Shown: one piece after another, positions 9,139-19,384 of the stretch
Layout of the letters: each line of letters opens with the position of its first letter
Position numbering within the stretch: the first letter of the stretch is position 1
Assembly: GCA_902580275.1 (NCBI GenBank)
Contig: CACHJZ010000004.1
Location: 94,492-158,491 of the forward strand
Source: an uncultured Pelagibacteraceae bacterium
Lineage (GTDB): Bacteria; Pseudomonadota; Alphaproteobacteria; Pelagibacterales; Pelagibacteraceae
Direction of reading: 5' to 3'
Length of the DNA stretch: 64,000 nucleotides
Notes under the pieces: generated by a model
Told to the model about the DNA's origin: nothing
The model's input: the letters and a program-made list of their open reading frames with translations, nothing else
Database searches by the model: none
Translations under genes and position numbers: made by a program

Positions 9139-10152
9139 ATGGGAACAGTCGTCCAACTTAAAAACAAGATAAATAATTCTTATTTAGACCTTAAAAACTC
9201 TGTTGAGGATAAATTAGTTTTAGTTGAGGAGAGGATTAAAACAAAGCTTATAAGTAAAGTAGATCTGGTGGAGAAAATGACCAAATATCATTTAGACACT
9301 GGAGGTAAAAGACTAAGAGCTTTATTAACATTAGGATCATCTAAACTATGCGGCTATGAAAAAGGCACCAGAGATGTAAACCTTGCTGCCTGTGTTGAAC
9401 TTATCCATGCAGCTACACTTATGCACGATGATGTAATTGATAATGGCGATTTAAGAAGAGGAAAAAAAACATTAAATAAAATTTGGGGTAATCAATCATC
9501 TATATTAGTTGGAGATTATTTATTGAGCAGATGCTTTGAGATGATGGTTGAAGATGGTGACCAAGAAGTTTTAAAACTTTTATCATCAACATCAGCTGAA
9601 ATCTCACAGGGTGAAGTTTTACAGCTACAACATAATAGAGAAATTGATATGTTAGAAGAAACTTATTTAAAAATAATATCTTCGAAGACAGCATCTCTAT
9701 TTGCTGCAGCAACTAAAGTTGGTGCAATTTTGTCAAATCAGGAAAATAAAGTCAAAGATGCTTTGGAGTTTTATGGGAAAAATTTGGGACTAACGTTTCA
9801 AATTGCAGATGATACTCTAGATTACAACTCAGAACTGAAATTATTTGGGAAAGAAATTGGAAACGACTTTTTTGAAGGTAAAGTTACATTGCCCATTATT
9901 TTGTTAAACCAAAAAGCAAATACAGATGAAAGAAAAGATATTAAAAATTGTTTTTTAAATCATGAAAGATCTGAAAGCGATTTCAAAAATATTTTAGGAC
10001 TGATTAAAAAGTATGATATTATTAATGATTGTTATTTAAAAGCAGAATACTTTATAGGTTTATCGTCTAATTCGCTCAGTATATTTCCAGATACAAAAGA
10101 AAAAGAAATTCTTAAAAAATTAACTTCATTTAGTTTAGAAAGAAATTTTTAG
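9139..10152 (+). CDS. ispB: Long-chain polyprenyl diphosphate synthase (quinone side chain)
   Basis: The 337-residue trans-prenyltransferase extends farnesyl diphosphate to the octa- or decaprenyl chain of ubiquinone. The first aspartate-rich motif is in LMHDDVIDNGDLRRG and the second in FQIADDTLDY, with DTGGKRLRALL and GDYLLSRCFEMM between. A second, shorter synthase (ispA) lies 3.6 kb away in a different operon, which supports this one being the long-chain enzyme; chain length cannot be read from sequence. The stop TAG at 10150-10152 overlaps the convergent pdxH stop. Confidence 0.9.
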   Translation: MGTVVQLKNKINNSYLDLKNSVEDKLVLVEERIKTKLISKVDLVEKMTKYHLDTGGKRLRALLTLGSSKLCGYEKGTRDVNLAACVELIHAATLMHDDVIDNGDLRRGKKTLNKIWGNQSSILVGDYLLSRCFEMMVEDGDQEVLKLLSSTSAEISQGEVLQLQHNREIDMLEETYLKIISSKTASLFAAATKVGAILSNQENKVKDALEFYGKNLGLTFQIADDTLDYNSELKLFGKEIGNDFFEGKVTLPIILLNQKANTDERKDIKNCFLNHERSESDFKNILGLIKKYDIINDCYLKAEYFIGLSSNSLSIFPDTKEKEILKKLTSFSLERNF

Positions 10153-10775
10153 GGACTTAATAAAACTTTTTTCCAACTTTTATTATCTGATTTAAAATAC
10201 TTAAGTCTTTGATGAATTCTATTATCTCCATCTAGCCAAAATTCAATTTCTTTTGGCGAAAGAGACCACCCAGACCAATAGTCAGGTCTTGGAACATTTT
10301 TTTCGTCAGGAAACTTTTTCTTAAAATTTTTAATCGATTCATATAATTCTTCTCTATTTTTTAAAACCGTGCTTTGATTAGAGGCCCAAGCACCAATACG
10401 ACTTCCATATGCTCTACTATTATAGTAATCGTCAGCCTCTTGGTTTGAAACATTGCTTATAGTTCCAACTATTCTTATTTGTCTTAATAGACTTTTCCAG
10501 TGGAAACACATTGATGCATTAGGGTTGTTTTTTAAATCATCGCTTTTCTTACTATTAAGATTTGTGTAAAAAACAAATCCTTTATCACTAAAACCTTTAA
10601 GAAGAACCATTCTGACATTCGGAACTCCGCTTTTATCTGCTGTACCAAGCGCTAAGGCATTTGGGTCATTTATTTCCGTCTTTTTTGCTTCATTAAACCA
10701 TTCCTCAAATAACTTAAATGGATCATCTAAATCACCAAAACATTTATCAAGACCTAAAGAATTTTTTTGATTCAT
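10149..10775 (-). CDS. pdxH: Pyridoxamine 5'-phosphate oxidase
   Basis: This FMN enzyme oxidises pyridoxamine or pyridoxine phosphate to pyridoxal phosphate. The 208 residues show the split-barrel pattern: [71 protein letters not shown] and the C-terminal [11 protein letters not shown] that binds substrate. Length is typical. It is divergent from aroC with only 33 bases between the two starts. Confidence 0.96.
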   Translation of the reverse strand: MNQKNSLGLDKCFGDLDDPFKLFEEWFNEAKKTEINDPNALALGTADKSGVPNVRMVLLKGFSDKGFVFYTNLNSKKSDDLKNNPNASMCFHWKSLLRQIRIVGTISNVSNQEADDYYNSRAYGSRIGAWASNQSTVLKNREELYESIKNFKKKFPDEKNVPRPDYWSGWSLSPKEIEFWLDGDNRIHQRLKYFKSDNKSWKKVLLSP

Positions 10776-10808
10776 AATTTTAACAAAATAATCTATATAT
10801 TATATTTT

Positions 10809-11894
10809 ATGTCATTTAACACATTTGGAAAGATATTTCGATTCACCACATGGGGAGAGTCTCATGGCCCAGCCATAGGCTGTATAGTGGATGGTTGTCC
10901 TCCTAATATAAGTATAAATGAAGCTGATATCCAAAAAGATTTAAATAAAAGAAAACCTGGACAGTCTAAGTTCACAACCCAAAGAAAAGAAGACGATAAA
11001 GTAAATATTTTGTCTGGAGTTTTTGAGGGTAAAACAACAGGTACTCCAATATCGATGATTATTTATAATAAGGATATGAGATCTAGGGATTATGAAACAA
11101 TAAAAAATAAATTTCGTCCTGGTCATGCTGATTTCACATATTTCAAAAAATATGGAATTAGAGATTATAGAGGTGGTGGTAGACAATCAGCTAGAGAAAC
11201 AGCTTCTAGAGTAGCAGCAGGGGCTATAGCAAAAAAAGTTATGGAAAAAAAAATTGGAAAAAAATATAATGTTAAAGGTGCAGTCACTCAATTAGGAATT
11301 CTTGGTTGTGATATAAAAAAATGGGATGATAAATTTATATCAAAAAATCCTTTTTTCTGCCCAGATAAATCAGTTTTAAAACTTTGGGAAAAATACTTAT
11401 TAAGTATAAGAAAAGCCGGGTCCTCTTGTGGGGCAATAATTGAAGTTAGGGCAAGGGGTGTTCCAGTAGGTTTGGGGGCTCCTATTTACTCAAAATTAGA
11501 TATGGATCTTGCATCAGCAATGATGAGTATAAATGCAGTTAAAGGAGTAAATATTGGATCTGGAATGAATTCAGCGCAATTAACTGGGGAACAAAATTCA
11601 GATGAGATTTCTCAGACAGGTAATAAAACTAAGTTTGACTCTAACAATGCTGGTGGAATACTAGGGGGAATTTCCTCTGGTCAAGAAATTACCGTATCTT
11701 TTGCTGTGAAACCAACTTCATCAATTTTAACAAGTAGAAAAACAATAGATAGATTTGGCAAAAATACATCTATCTCTGTAAAAGGTAGGCATGATCCTTG
11801 TGTAGGTATAAGGGCAGTTCCAATTGGAGAAGCCATGATGCATTGTGTCTTACTTGATCATTATCTTATGCATAATGCTCAATGTAAAAGTTAA
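10809..11894 (+). CDS. aroC: Chorismate synthase
   Basis: AroC makes chorismate from EPSP at the end of the shikimate pathway, using reduced FMN. The protein begins [20 protein letters not shown] and contains [45 protein letters not shown] and [14 protein letters not shown], all family signatures. I use the ATG at 10809 (361 residues); an in-frame upstream ATG at 10767 would add 14 hydrophobic residues reaching into pdxH and is not conserved in the family. The last two residues and stop overlap dxs. Confidence 0.97.
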   Translation: MSFNTFGKIFRFTTWGESHGPAIGCIVDGCPPNISINEADIQKDLNKRKPGQSKFTTQRKEDDKVNILSGVFEGKTTGTPISMIIYNKDMRSRDYETIKNKFRPGHADFTYFKKYGIRDYRGGGRQSARETASRVAAGAIAKKVMEKKIGKKYNVKGAVTQLGILGCDIKKWDDKFISKNPFFCPDKSVLKLWEKYLLSIRKAGSSCGAIIEVRARGVPVGLGAPIYSKLDMDLASAMMSINAVKGVNIGSGMNSAQLTGEQNSDEISQTGNKTKFDSNNAGGILGGISSGQEITVSFAVKPTSSILTSRKTIDRFGKNTSISVKGRHDPCVGIRAVPIGEAMMHCVLLDHYLMHNAQCKS

Positions 11895-13804
11895 TTACTT
11901 TTTTTTACAACAACTTTAGAATTTATAGTATCTAATATCTTATTTTCTATATTAGTAGCGTCTAACCCTGCATATTTATACATTAAATCAGGTTTATCAT
12001 GGTCTATAAATCTGTCGGGCAAAAACATTGATCTAAACCTTAAGTTACCATCTAATAATTTTTTTTCATTTAAAAATTGTGCAACATGCGAGCCAAAACC
12101 TCCAATAGATCCTTCTTCAATGGTTATCAATGCTTCGTGATCCGTAGCTATTTGCCAAATTAAATTTTCATCTAGAGGTTTAACAAACCTAGCATCAACT
12201 AGTGTTAAGTTTATACCTTTTTTTGTTAAATTTTCTCTAGCAATTAAACACTCATTTAATCTTGCACCAAAATTAATTAAAGCTACATTTTTACCTTCTT
12301 TAATAATTCTTCCTTTTCCTATTTCAAGCTTCTCACTTAAATTTGGGATATCTATACCAATTCCATTTCCTCTTGGGTATCTAAAAGCTGATGGCCTATC
12401 ATTAATATCAACTGATGTATTAATCATCTTGACTAATTCAGACTCATCGCTTGCAGCCATCACAACAAAATTGGGAAGTGTCGATAAATAAGTTATATCA
12501 AATGATCCAGCATGTGTTGGGCCATCTGCGCCTACAAGTCCAGCTCGATCTATTGCAAACCTAACTGGCAAACTCTGAATTGCTACATCATGAACAACTT
12601 GATCATACGCTCTTTGAAGAAATGTAGAATAAATTGCAGCATAGGGCTTATATCCTTCTGTTGCTAGTCCAGCGGCAAATGTAACTGCATGCTGCTCTGC
12701 AATACCTACATCAAACATTCTAGATGGAAATTTCTTACCAAAAATGTCCATCCCGGTACCCGATGGCATTGCAGCAGTAATTCCAATTATTTTACTGTCT
12801 TTTTCTGCGTGATTTACTAATGTATTTGCAAAGACTTTTGTATAAGAAGGTGCATTAGACTTTGATTTCTCTTGAACTCCAGTATTAATATTAAACTTTG
12901 TGACCCCGTGATATTTATCTTCTGATTTTTCAGCGAAACTATAACCTTTTCCTTTTTTAGTTTTAATATGAACCATAATAGGACCTTCATAATTTACTTC
13001 TTTAGCGTTTTTTAAAACTGAAACTAGGGCATCTATATCATGACCATCTATGGGCCCTACATAATAGAAACCCATTGAACTAAATAAAGTTCCACCAGTC
13101 ACGGCTGAACGTAAAAAATCTTCTGCCTTGCCAGCTTTTTTACTGAATCTTTTAGAGAAAGCTGAAATTACAAGTTTTACAGTTTCTCTCAAGCTAAAAT
13201 AAATTTTACCAGTAAAAATTTTAGCTAAATATGCTCTCATTGCTCCAACGGGTTTTGCAATTGACATATCGTTATCATTTAAAATTACAATGAGCTTAGT
13301 CTTACTTGATCCTGCATTATTCATTGCTTCATATGCCATTCCTGCACTAATTGCTCCATCACCTATTACAGCAATTACATTGTCAGATTTATTTGATAAT
13401 TTATTTGCGATCGCTATACCTAAAGCTGAAGATATTGATGTAGAACTATGAGCTGCACCAAAAGGATCATATTCACTTTCTGTCCTTTTAGTAAAACCAG
13501 ATAAACCATTACCTTTTCTCAACGTTCTAATTTTATCTTTACGACCAGTCAAAATTTTATGTGGATAGGATTGATGTCCTACATCCCAAATTAATTTATC
13601 GTTTGGAGTATTAAAAACATAATGAAGAACCACTGTTAATTCTACTACACCCAAACCTGCTCCAAGATGTCCACCAGTTTCAGAAACAGCATCTATCATT
13701 TCCTCTCTAACTTCTTGAGCAAGAGTTTTTAACTCATTCTGAGATAACTTTTTAATATCACTGGGAAAATTAATATTATTTAAAAATTTGTAATTATTTT
13801 TCAT
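11891..13804 (-). CDS. dxs: 1-Deoxy-D-xylulose-5-phosphate synthase
   Basis: The 637-residue thiamine diphosphate enzyme condenses pyruvate and glyceraldehyde 3-phosphate, the entry step of the MEP isoprenoid pathway. It shows [14 protein letters not shown], the ThDP motif starting [15 protein letters not shown] with LIVILNDND, the catalytic [15 protein letters not shown], and the transketolase C domain with [12 protein letters not shown]. It overlaps the following-in-transcription ispA by 4 bases (ispA upstream), so the xseB-ispA-dxs order is the conserved isoprenoid operon. Confidence 0.97.
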   Translation of the reverse strand: MKNNYKFLNNINFPSDIKKLSQNELKTLAQEVREEMIDAVSETGGHLGAGLGVVELTVVLHYVFNTPNDKLIWDVGHQSYPHKILTGRKDKIRTLRKGNGLSGFTKRTESEYDPFGAAHSSTSISSALGIAIANKLSNKSDNVIAVIGDGAISAGMAYEAMNNAGSSKTKLIVILNDNDMSIAKPVGAMRAYLAKIFTGKIYFSLRETVKLVISAFSKRFSKKAGKAEDFLRSAVTGGTLFSSMGFYYVGPIDGHDIDALVSVLKNAKEVNYEGPIMVHIKTKKGKGYSFAEKSEDKYHGVTKFNINTGVQEKSKSNAPSYTKVFANTLVNHAEKDSKIIGITAAMPSGTGMDIFGKKFPSRMFDVGIAEQHAVTFAAGLATEGYKPYAAIYSTFLQRAYDQVVHDVAIQSLPVRFAIDRAGLVGADGPTHAGSFDITYLSTLPNFVVMAASDESELVKMINTSVDINDRPSAFRYPRGNGIGIDIPNLSEKLEIGKGRIIKEGKNVALINFGARLNECLIARENLTKKGINLTLVDARFVKPLDENLIWQIATDHEALITIEEGSIGGFGSHVAQFLNEKKLLDGNLRFRSMFLPDRFIDHDKPDLMYKYAGLDATNIENKILDTINSKVVVKKSN

Positions 13805-14670
13805 TGAGTCCTAATCAAGATATAATTTATCGTATCTGATAAATCTTTATTTTTCTTTCCAAATTTTTTTATTTTATTTAATATTTCTAATTTTAATCTA
13901 TTCCCATATTTAACAGTATTTTTATATCCTAGTAAACTAATTAAGGTTGCCTTACCTTTTTTTGAATCTTTTCTTGTTTTTTTTCCAGCTTTTTTTGAAG
14001 ATCCAGCATAGTCTATAAGATCATCAGCTATTTGAAATAGTAATCCTATTTTTGAACCTATAGAATTAAATAAATTTATATATTTGCTTTTTTTCGACAA
14101 TATAACTGGTGCCATGCAACAAAAGCTAAATAGTTTTCCTGTCTTATTAATTTGCATATCAACGATTTTTTTAAAAGATTTCCTCTTTTTTTCAAATTTT
14201 AAGTCAGAGTATTGACCACCAGCAATTCCGGTATGCCCTGCGCTCTTAGATAAGAGACTTATTAAGTTTATTTTTGATTTATAGTCTATTTTTAAAGTCG
14301 GTTGGCTCAGAATCTCAAACGCTATAGTTAGTAAAGAGTTACCAGCTAGAATAGCAGTGGACTCTCCAAACTTAGCATGAGTAGATAATTTTCCTCTTCT
14401 CAGCCTATCATTGTCCATACAAGGAAGATCATCATGAATTAAGGAGTAAGCATGAATACATTCAACTGCTGCACTAATTTGGATTAATTTTTTATACTCG
14501 ATATTAAAAATTCTTCCAACATCAACTATTAATTTTGATCTTATCTTTTTTCCCCCTGGCAATAATCCATACTTTATTGGACTCAATAAGTCTGTTTTTT
14601 TTTGATTAAATATAAATTTTTTAAGGAATAGATTTGTATCTTTTGCAACCTTATTTAATTTTTTTTTCAT
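13801..14670 (-). CDS. ispA: Farnesyl (geranyl) diphosphate synthase
   Basis: This 289-residue short-chain prenyltransferase joins DMAPP and IPP to geranyl and farnesyl diphosphate. The first motif is [17 protein letters not shown] and the second [12 protein letters not shown]; the residues preceding the first motif (HAYSLIHDD) have the aromatic side chain typical of FPP synthases. It sits between xseB and dxs, overlapping both, as in many Proteobacteria. It supplies the substrate for the polyprenyl synthase at 9139 and for undecaprenyl phosphate. Confidence 0.94.
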   Translation of the reverse strand: MKKKLNKVAKDTNLFLKKFIFNQKKTDLLSPIKYGLLPGGKKIRSKLIVDVGRIFNIEYKKLIQISAAVECIHAYSLIHDDLPCMDNDRLRRGKLSTHAKFGESTAILAGNSLLTIAFEILSQPTLKIDYKSKINLISLLSKSAGHTGIAGGQYSDLKFEKKRKSFKKIVDMQINKTGKLFSFCCMAPVILSKKSKYINLFNSIGSKIGLLFQIADDLIDYAGSSKKAGKKTRKDSKKGKATLISLLGYKNTVKYGNRLKLEILNKIKKFGKKNKDLSDTINYILIRTQ

Positions 14671-14902
14671 TTTTCTTCAGCACATTTTGTATTTTTTCCC
14701 TAGTAGATTGAGATAGTTCTTTAGAAGCTTTTTGAAATTGCTTTTCAATTAATAAATTTAATTTAATCAATTTTTGATACTCTTCTATTGATCCATCAAG
14801 GGTATTCTTATTCTCAAGATTTTTAATAATATTATTTGCTAAATCAGTTAACTCATTAAGAGATTTATTTTTAATATCATCTGGCAAATTTTTATCTTTC
14901 AT
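14651..14902 (-). CDS. xseB: Exodeoxyribonuclease VII small subunit
   Basis: The 83-residue helical protein matches XseB: SLNELTDLANNIIKNLEN, then LDGSIEEYQKLIKLNLLIEKQFQKASKELS in heptad-rich form. It assembles with XseA in the single-strand-specific exonuclease VII; xseA is not in the window. I chose ATG 14902 over an upstream in-frame ATG at 14941, which would run into the divergent tsaC gene and adds non-conserved residues. It is first in the xseB-ispA-dxs operon. Confidence 0.85.
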   Translation of the reverse strand: MKDKNLPDDIKNKSLNELTDLANNIIKNLENKNTLDGSIEEYQKLIKLNLLIEKQFQKASKELSQSTREKIQNVLKKNEKKIK

Positions 14903-14922
14903 ATAAAAGTTGTTAATATTAC

Positions 14923-15852
14923 ATGAAAAAAGATCTTTCAAATATTAAAAAAGCTAAATATTTATTAGACAATAATCATTGTGTAGCAATACCCACTGAA
15001 ACTGTTTACGGACTTGCTGCCAATGCGTATTCTGATAAAGCTACCTCAAAAATTTTTAAATTAAAAAAGAGACCAAAATCTAATCCCTTAATAGTACATT
15101 ATTCTAGAGTGCAAGATTTGAGAAAAGATTGTGAGATAAACAGTAATTTTCAAAAGTTATATAGTAAATTTTGCCCAGGTCCTTTAACTTTTGTTTTAAA
15201 ACTAAAAAAAGAAAGTAAAATATCGAAAAATGTAACAAATGGAAAAAATACTTTAGCGGTAAGATTCCCAAAAAATTTAGTCACAAGAAATTTACTTTCA
15301 TATTTAAAATATCCTTTGGCTGCACCTAGTGCAAATATCTATACGCAATTAAGTCCAGTTTCGAAAAAAGATGTCAAAGAAGAATTTGGGAATAAAATAA
15401 AATTCATTTTAGATGGTGGTAATTCAAAGGTTGGCTTAGAATCTACTATAATAAATTTAGTAAACAAGCCTCAGGTTTTAAGATTAGGTGGTCTAGACAT
15501 AAAAAAAATAAGTAAAGTTTTAAAAAGAAAATTAAATTATATAACAATTAAATCAATAAAAGTCCCAGGACAGTCTAAATATCATTATTCACCAGGAATT
15601 CCGATTAGGCTAAATGTTAAAAAACATTATTTAGATGAGGCATTTGTATTAATCCAAAAAAGGAAGAAGTTTGATAAAAATTATTTTTATTTATCAAAAA
15701 ACAAAAATTTAAAAGAAGCAGGTAAAAATTTGTATAAAACACTTAGAAATATTAAAAGGTTAAAATTTAAAAAAATTGCAGTTGAAAAAATTCCTAATAT
15801 CGGAATAGGTCAAACTATAAATGATAGGTTAAAAAGAGCATCAAAAAGATAA
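14923..15852 (+). CDS. tsaC: L-threonylcarbamoyladenylate synthase (Sua5 type)
   Basis: The enzyme makes threonylcarbamoyl-AMP for the t6A37 modification of ANN-decoding tRNAs. Residues 10-200 form the YrdC domain with IPTETVYGLAANA, KLKKRPKSNPLIVHY, CPGPLTFVLK, VRFPKN, APSANIYTQLSPV and STIINLV. The extra C-terminal Sua5 domain begins after VPGQSKYHYSPG. At 309 residues it is the two-domain form rather than short TsaC. It overlaps nothing and is 3 bases upstream of the ABC transporter genes. Confidence 0.92.
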   Translation: MKKDLSNIKKAKYLLDNNHCVAIPTETVYGLAANAYSDKATSKIFKLKKRPKSNPLIVHYSRVQDLRKDCEINSNFQKLYSKFCPGPLTFVLKLKKESKISKNVTNGKNTLAVRFPKNLVTRNLLSYLKYPLAAPSANIYTQLSPVSKKDVKEEFGNKIKFILDGGNSKVGLESTIINLVNKPQVLRLGGLDIKKISKVLKRKLNYITIKSIKVPGQSKYHYSPGIPIRLNVKKHYLDEAFVLIQKRKKFDKNYFYLSKNKNLKEAGKNLYKTLRNIKRLKFKKIAVEKIPNIGIGQTINDRLKRASKR

Positions 15853-15855
15853 ATT

Positions 15856-16593
15856 ATGCAAAAATCGGTAATTGTAGAAAATTTATCAAAAAATTATTTT
15901 AAAAAAGAGGCTGTTAAAGAAATTAGTTTTACAATTAATGAGAATGAAATTTTAGGATTACTTGGACCAAACGGTTGTGGAAAGACTACCACAATTGCTA
16001 TGATGTTAGGTTTGTTAAAACCCTCAAATGGAAGAGTTGTTATTCATGGTCTGGACATTGAAAAAAATAGAATATCTTTACTTCATAAAATGAATTTTAT
16101 CTCGCCATACATTGAGTTGCCAAAAAAACTTTCAGTTAAAGAAAATTTAATAGTTTATGGTAAATTATATGGTGTAAAATTTATTTCTGAAAGAATAAAG
16201 TATTTATCTGAAAAACTAAGATTAGAAGAATTTATAAATAAAAAAACTGGAGAACTTTCTTCTGGACAAAAAAATAGAGTAAGCTTAGCTAAAGCATTGA
16301 TTAACGAACCATCCATATTATTTTTAGATGAACCTACTGCATCTTTAGATCCTGAAACAGGAGACTTTGTAAGATCCTTTATTGAAAAAATCTCGAAAGA
16401 AAAAAAAATGTCAATCTTGTTAGCATCTCATAATATGGATGAAGTCAAAAGACTTTGTAGAAATGTTTTGATGATGAATAACGGAGTGATTATAGATAAA
16501 GGTACACCTGACGAACTTATTAAAAAACACGGTAAAAGAAATCTAGAAGAAGTATTTTTAAAACTAAATAGGAATAATCATGAGCTTAAATAG
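15856..16593 (+). CDS. ABC-2 type transporter, ATP-binding protein
   Basis: The 245-residue ATPase has Walker A GPNGCGKTT, the Q-loop region, signature ELSSGQKNRVSLAKAL, Walker B ILFLDEPTA and the switch histidine in LLASHNMDEV. It belongs to the DrrA/NodI-like group that pairs with ABC-2 permeases and drives export. It overlaps the permease gene by 14 bases, so they make one exporter. The substrate is unknown; drug, lipid or polysaccharide export are all possible. Confidence 0.9.
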   Translation: MQKSVIVENLSKNYFKKEAVKEISFTINENEILGLLGPNGCGKTTTIAMMLGLLKPSNGRVVIHGLDIEKNRISLLHKMNFISPYIELPKKLSVKENLIVYGKLYGVKFISERIKYLSEKLRLEEFINKKTGELSSGQKNRVSLAKALINEPSILFLDEPTASLDPETGDFVRSFIEKISKEKKMSILLASHNMDEVKRLCRNVLMMNNGVIIDKGTPDELIKKHGKRNLEEVFLKLNRNNHELK

Positions 16594-17371
16594 AATAATT
16601 GGATTATTTTTAAGACATTTTTTTTTAATAAAAAGTTCTCTTCCCAGAATTCTTGATCTAATATACTGGCCAACTATACAAATTATTTTATGGGGATTTA
16701 TTTCAAAATTTTTCACAGCATATAGTGATTATTACAACAACACTGTAGGGGTTATTTTAACTTGCGCTATTCTTTACGATTTTTTATTTAGATCAAGTAT
16801 CAGTTTTAACATGTTATTTTTAGAAGAGATCTGGAGCAGAAACTTTACAAATTTGTTTATTGCTCCAATGCGTATAAGTGAAATTATCACTGCGTTAGTT
16901 GGAACTGCATTAATTAGAACATTAATTGGTTTGGTTCCTGCAATATTAATAACAAGTCCTTTATTTGGAATATCAATTTTGAAACTGGGAATTCCATTAT
17001 TTTTTTTATTTTTAAGTTTGTATATTTTTGGAATTACTTTAGGTCTTTTCGTTTCATCTGGACTGTTGAGATATGGACCAGCTTTTGAAAATATTGCATG
17101 GTCATCTTTATTTCTACTTGCACCTCTTGGATGCATTTATTACCCAATTGAGATTTTACCTGATTTTTTTCAAAATGTAGCGAGAGGATTACCGTTGGTT
17201 TATATTTTTGAAGAAGCTAGGTCGATACTTGTAAATCAAGTAGTAAATTATTCAAATATCAAAAATGCGTTTATATTAAATGCAATTTATTTGTTTGTGG
17301 GTGTATCTCTATTTTATTATTCTTTCAGTCAAGCAAGAAAAAAGGGGTCTTTAATAAACATAGGTGAATAA
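16580..17371 (+). CDS. ABC-2 type transporter, permease
   Basis: This 263-residue protein has about six hydrophobic segments and the NodJ/DrrB-like layout, including RNFTNLFIAPMR after the second segment and a long hydrophobic stretch around residues 105-160. It ends with a cytoplasmic tail after the last segment. It pairs with the ATPase encoded just upstream. It is followed two bases later by the 3' end of a tRNA gene on the opposite strand. Confidence 0.88.
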   Translation: MSLNRIIGLFLRHFFLIKSSLPRILDLIYWPTIQIILWGFISKFFTAYSDYYNNTVGVILTCAILYDFLFRSSISFNMLFLEEIWSRNFTNLFIAPMRISEIITALVGTALIRTLIGLVPAILITSPLFGISILKLGIPLFFLFLSLYIFGITLGLFVSSGLLRYGPAFENIAWSSLFLLAPLGCIYYPIEILPDFFQNVARGLPLVYIFEEARSILVNQVVNYSNIKNAFILNAIYLFVGVSLFYYSFSQARKKGSLINIGE

Positions 17372-17373
17372 TT

Positions 17374-17450
17374 TGGTGCGCCTGCAAGGAGTCGAACCCT
17401 GAACCTCCAGAGCCGAAATCTGGCGCTCTATCCAGTTGAGCTACAAGCGC
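17374..17450 (-). tRNA. tRNA-Arg (TCG)
   Basis: The minus strand folds into a 77-nt class I tRNA: acceptor GCGCTTG/CAGGCGC with one G-T pair, anticodon stem CCAGA/TCTGG with loop TTTCGGC giving TCG, T-loop GTTCGACTC and an encoded CCA. It lies between the ABC permease and rluD, reading against both. Confidence 0.95.
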
Positions 17451-17473
17451 ATATAGTATTAATATTATAATCT

Positions 17474-18451
17474 ATGAAAAATATCATTAACTTAATTGTA
17501 GAGAAAGTAGGGGATAATCAGAGAGTAGATTTATTTATTGCTGACAATGAGCCTAAATTAAGTAGGACAAGAATAAAAAATTTAATTATTAATTCTGAAT
17601 TGAAAATAAATCAAAAAGTTATTAAAGATCCATCAAAAAAAATAGCTATTGGTGACTCAATAATATTACAAATACCTGAACCTAAACAATTATCATTAAA
17701 ACCTTATAAATATAAATTAGATATCATTTTTGAGGACGAGGATTTATTAGTAATCAATAAGAATGCGGGAATATCAATTCATCCAGGCCCAGGTAATTAT
17801 GACAATACAATTGTAAATGCACTAATAAATTATAATAAAAAACTTTCAAATATTGGTGATGAGCTAAGACCTGGAATTGTACATAGATTAGATAAAGATA
17901 CCTCTGGTTTAATATTAATAGCAAAAAATAATATATCCCACGAAAATTTATCAAGCCAATTTAACAACCATACTATCAAAAGAATTTACCAGACTTTAAT
18001 ATGGGGAAAGCTAAGGCCTCAAAAAGGTAAAATAGAAACTTATATCAAAAGAAGTTCTAAGAACAGACAATTAATGGAAGTAAGTATGTCAAAAGGAAAA
18101 AAAGCAATAACGAATTACAAAACTTTAAATGTTTTTGAAAATAAGAAAATACCGATATTTAGCTTAGTTGAATGTAAACTTGAAACAGGTCGCACACATC
18201 AAATAAGAGTGCATATGGCATTCAAAGGTAACAATATTTTGGGAGATAAAAAATACAAAAAAAGGTTTAAAAAAATTAAAAATATAGACTCAGAACTTGA
18301 AAAAACTCTCACCGAGTTAGATAGACAATTTTTGCATGCAAAAAGTATTGGCTTTGTTCACCCAAGAACTGGCCAAGAATTAGATTTTACATCTAAATTA
18401 CCAAAAGATTTGGAATTAGTGCTTAAAAAGCTTAAAAATGCTTGTAAATAA
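17474..18451 (+). CDS. rluD: 23S rRNA pseudouridine synthase RluD family
   Basis: The 325-residue protein has an N-terminal S4 RNA-binding domain (residues 15-65, RVDLFIADNEPKLSRTRIKNLI) and the RluA-family catalytic core with the aspartate motif GIVHRLDKDTSGLILIAK, then GRTHQIRVHMA and FLHAKSIGFVHP. RluD modifies helix 69 of 23S rRNA. RluA-family paralogues are hard to separate by eye; the S4 domain and the position before rpoH, a common alphaproteobacterial neighbour, favour RluD. Confidence 0.9.
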   Translation: MKNIINLIVEKVGDNQRVDLFIADNEPKLSRTRIKNLIINSELKINQKVIKDPSKKIAIGDSIILQIPEPKQLSLKPYKYKLDIIFEDEDLLVINKNAGISIHPGPGNYDNTIVNALINYNKKLSNIGDELRPGIVHRLDKDTSGLILIAKNNISHENLSSQFNNHTIKRIYQTLIWGKLRPQKGKIETYIKRSSKNRQLMEVSMSKGKKAITNYKTLNVFENKKIPIFSLVECKLETGRTHQIRVHMAFKGNNILGDKKYKKRFKKIKNIDSELEKTLTELDRQFLHAKSIGFVHPRTGQELDFTSKLPKDLELVLKKLKNACK

Positions 18452-18493
18452 AACCATTGTAATATCAAAAAATTTTATTAAATAAATACCACT

Positions 18494-19384
18494 ATGAGTA
18501 CATCATCAATAAAGTTTCCCGCTCTATCTAATGAAGGTGGTTTGTCTGCCTATTTGGATCAAATTAAAAAATTTCCAATGTTAGATGCAGAAGAAGAATA
18601 CATGCTTGCTAAAAATTGGAAATCAACTGGAAATGTAAAATCTGCAGAAAAATTAGTTACTAGTCACTTAAGATTAGTTGCAAAGATTGCGATGGGTTAC
18701 AAAGGTTATGGTTTACCACTTAATGAAATTATATCTGAGGGCAATGTTGGATTAATGCAAGCTGTTAAAAAGTTTGAGCCAGAGAAAGGTTTCAGACTAG
18801 CAACATACGCTATGTGGTGGATAAAGGCGTCTATACAAGAATATATATTAAGATCTTGGAGCCTTGTGAAGATTGGAACTACAACAGCACAAAAAAAATT
18901 ATTTTTTAATTTAAAAAAATTAAAAAATCAAATTGCACCTAGAACTGAAGGTGACTTAAGAGATGAACATGTTAAAGATATTGCTCAAAAATTAAATGTA
19001 ACAGAAAATGAAGTTGTATCAATGAACAGAAGATTATCAGGTCGTGAACAATCTTTAAATGCTCCGATAGGCGAAGATGGAGATGAGTGGCAAGATTGGG
19101 TAGTAGACAATGATATGGATCAGGAACTGAAATTTGCCCAACAAGAGGAAATGGAGCAAAGAAAAGATCTTTTACAAGACTCAATAAAAATACTTAATGA
19201 TAGAGAAAAACAAATTTTATACGCAAGAAGATTAAATGATGAACCAGAAACTTTAGAAGATCTTAGCAAAAAATTTAAAATTAGTAGAGAAAGAATCAGA
19301 CAAATTGAAAATAAGGCTTTTGAGAAATTACAGAAACATATGTTAAATTCTGCTAAATCAAAAAATCTTTTACCAGCAAATTAA
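18494..19384 (+). CDS. rpoH: RNA polymerase sigma factor RpoH (sigma32)
   Basis: The 296-residue sigma70-family protein has region 1.2 ([25 protein letters not shown]), region 2 ([54 protein letters not shown]), and region 4 ending [17 protein letters not shown]. The segment between regions 2 and 3 carries the RpoH box ([14 protein letters not shown]), which separates it from RpoD. It directs heat-shock promoters; a candidate target is ftsH in this window. It is preceded by a 42-base gap after rluD. Its stop overlaps the purA stop. Confidence 0.96.
   Translation: MSTSSIKFPALSNEGGLSAYLDQIKKFPMLDAEEEYMLAKNWKSTGNVKSAEKLVTSHLRLVAKIAMGYKGYGLPLNEIISEGNVGLMQAVKKFEPEKGFRLATYAMWWIKASIQEYILRSWSLVKIGTTTAQKKLFFNLKKLKNQIAPRTEGDLRDEHVKDIAQKLNVTENEVVSMNRRLSGREQSLNAPIGEDGDEWQDWVVDNDMDQELKFAQQEEMEQRKDLLQDSIKILNDREKQILYARRLNDEPETLEDLSKKFKISRERIRQIENKAFEKLQKHMLNSAKSKNLLPAN

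Noticed and set aside
16774..17136. A 120-residue open frame opposite the ABC permease
   Set aside because: It is a shadow of the hydrophobic permease codons on the other strand and has no independent support.
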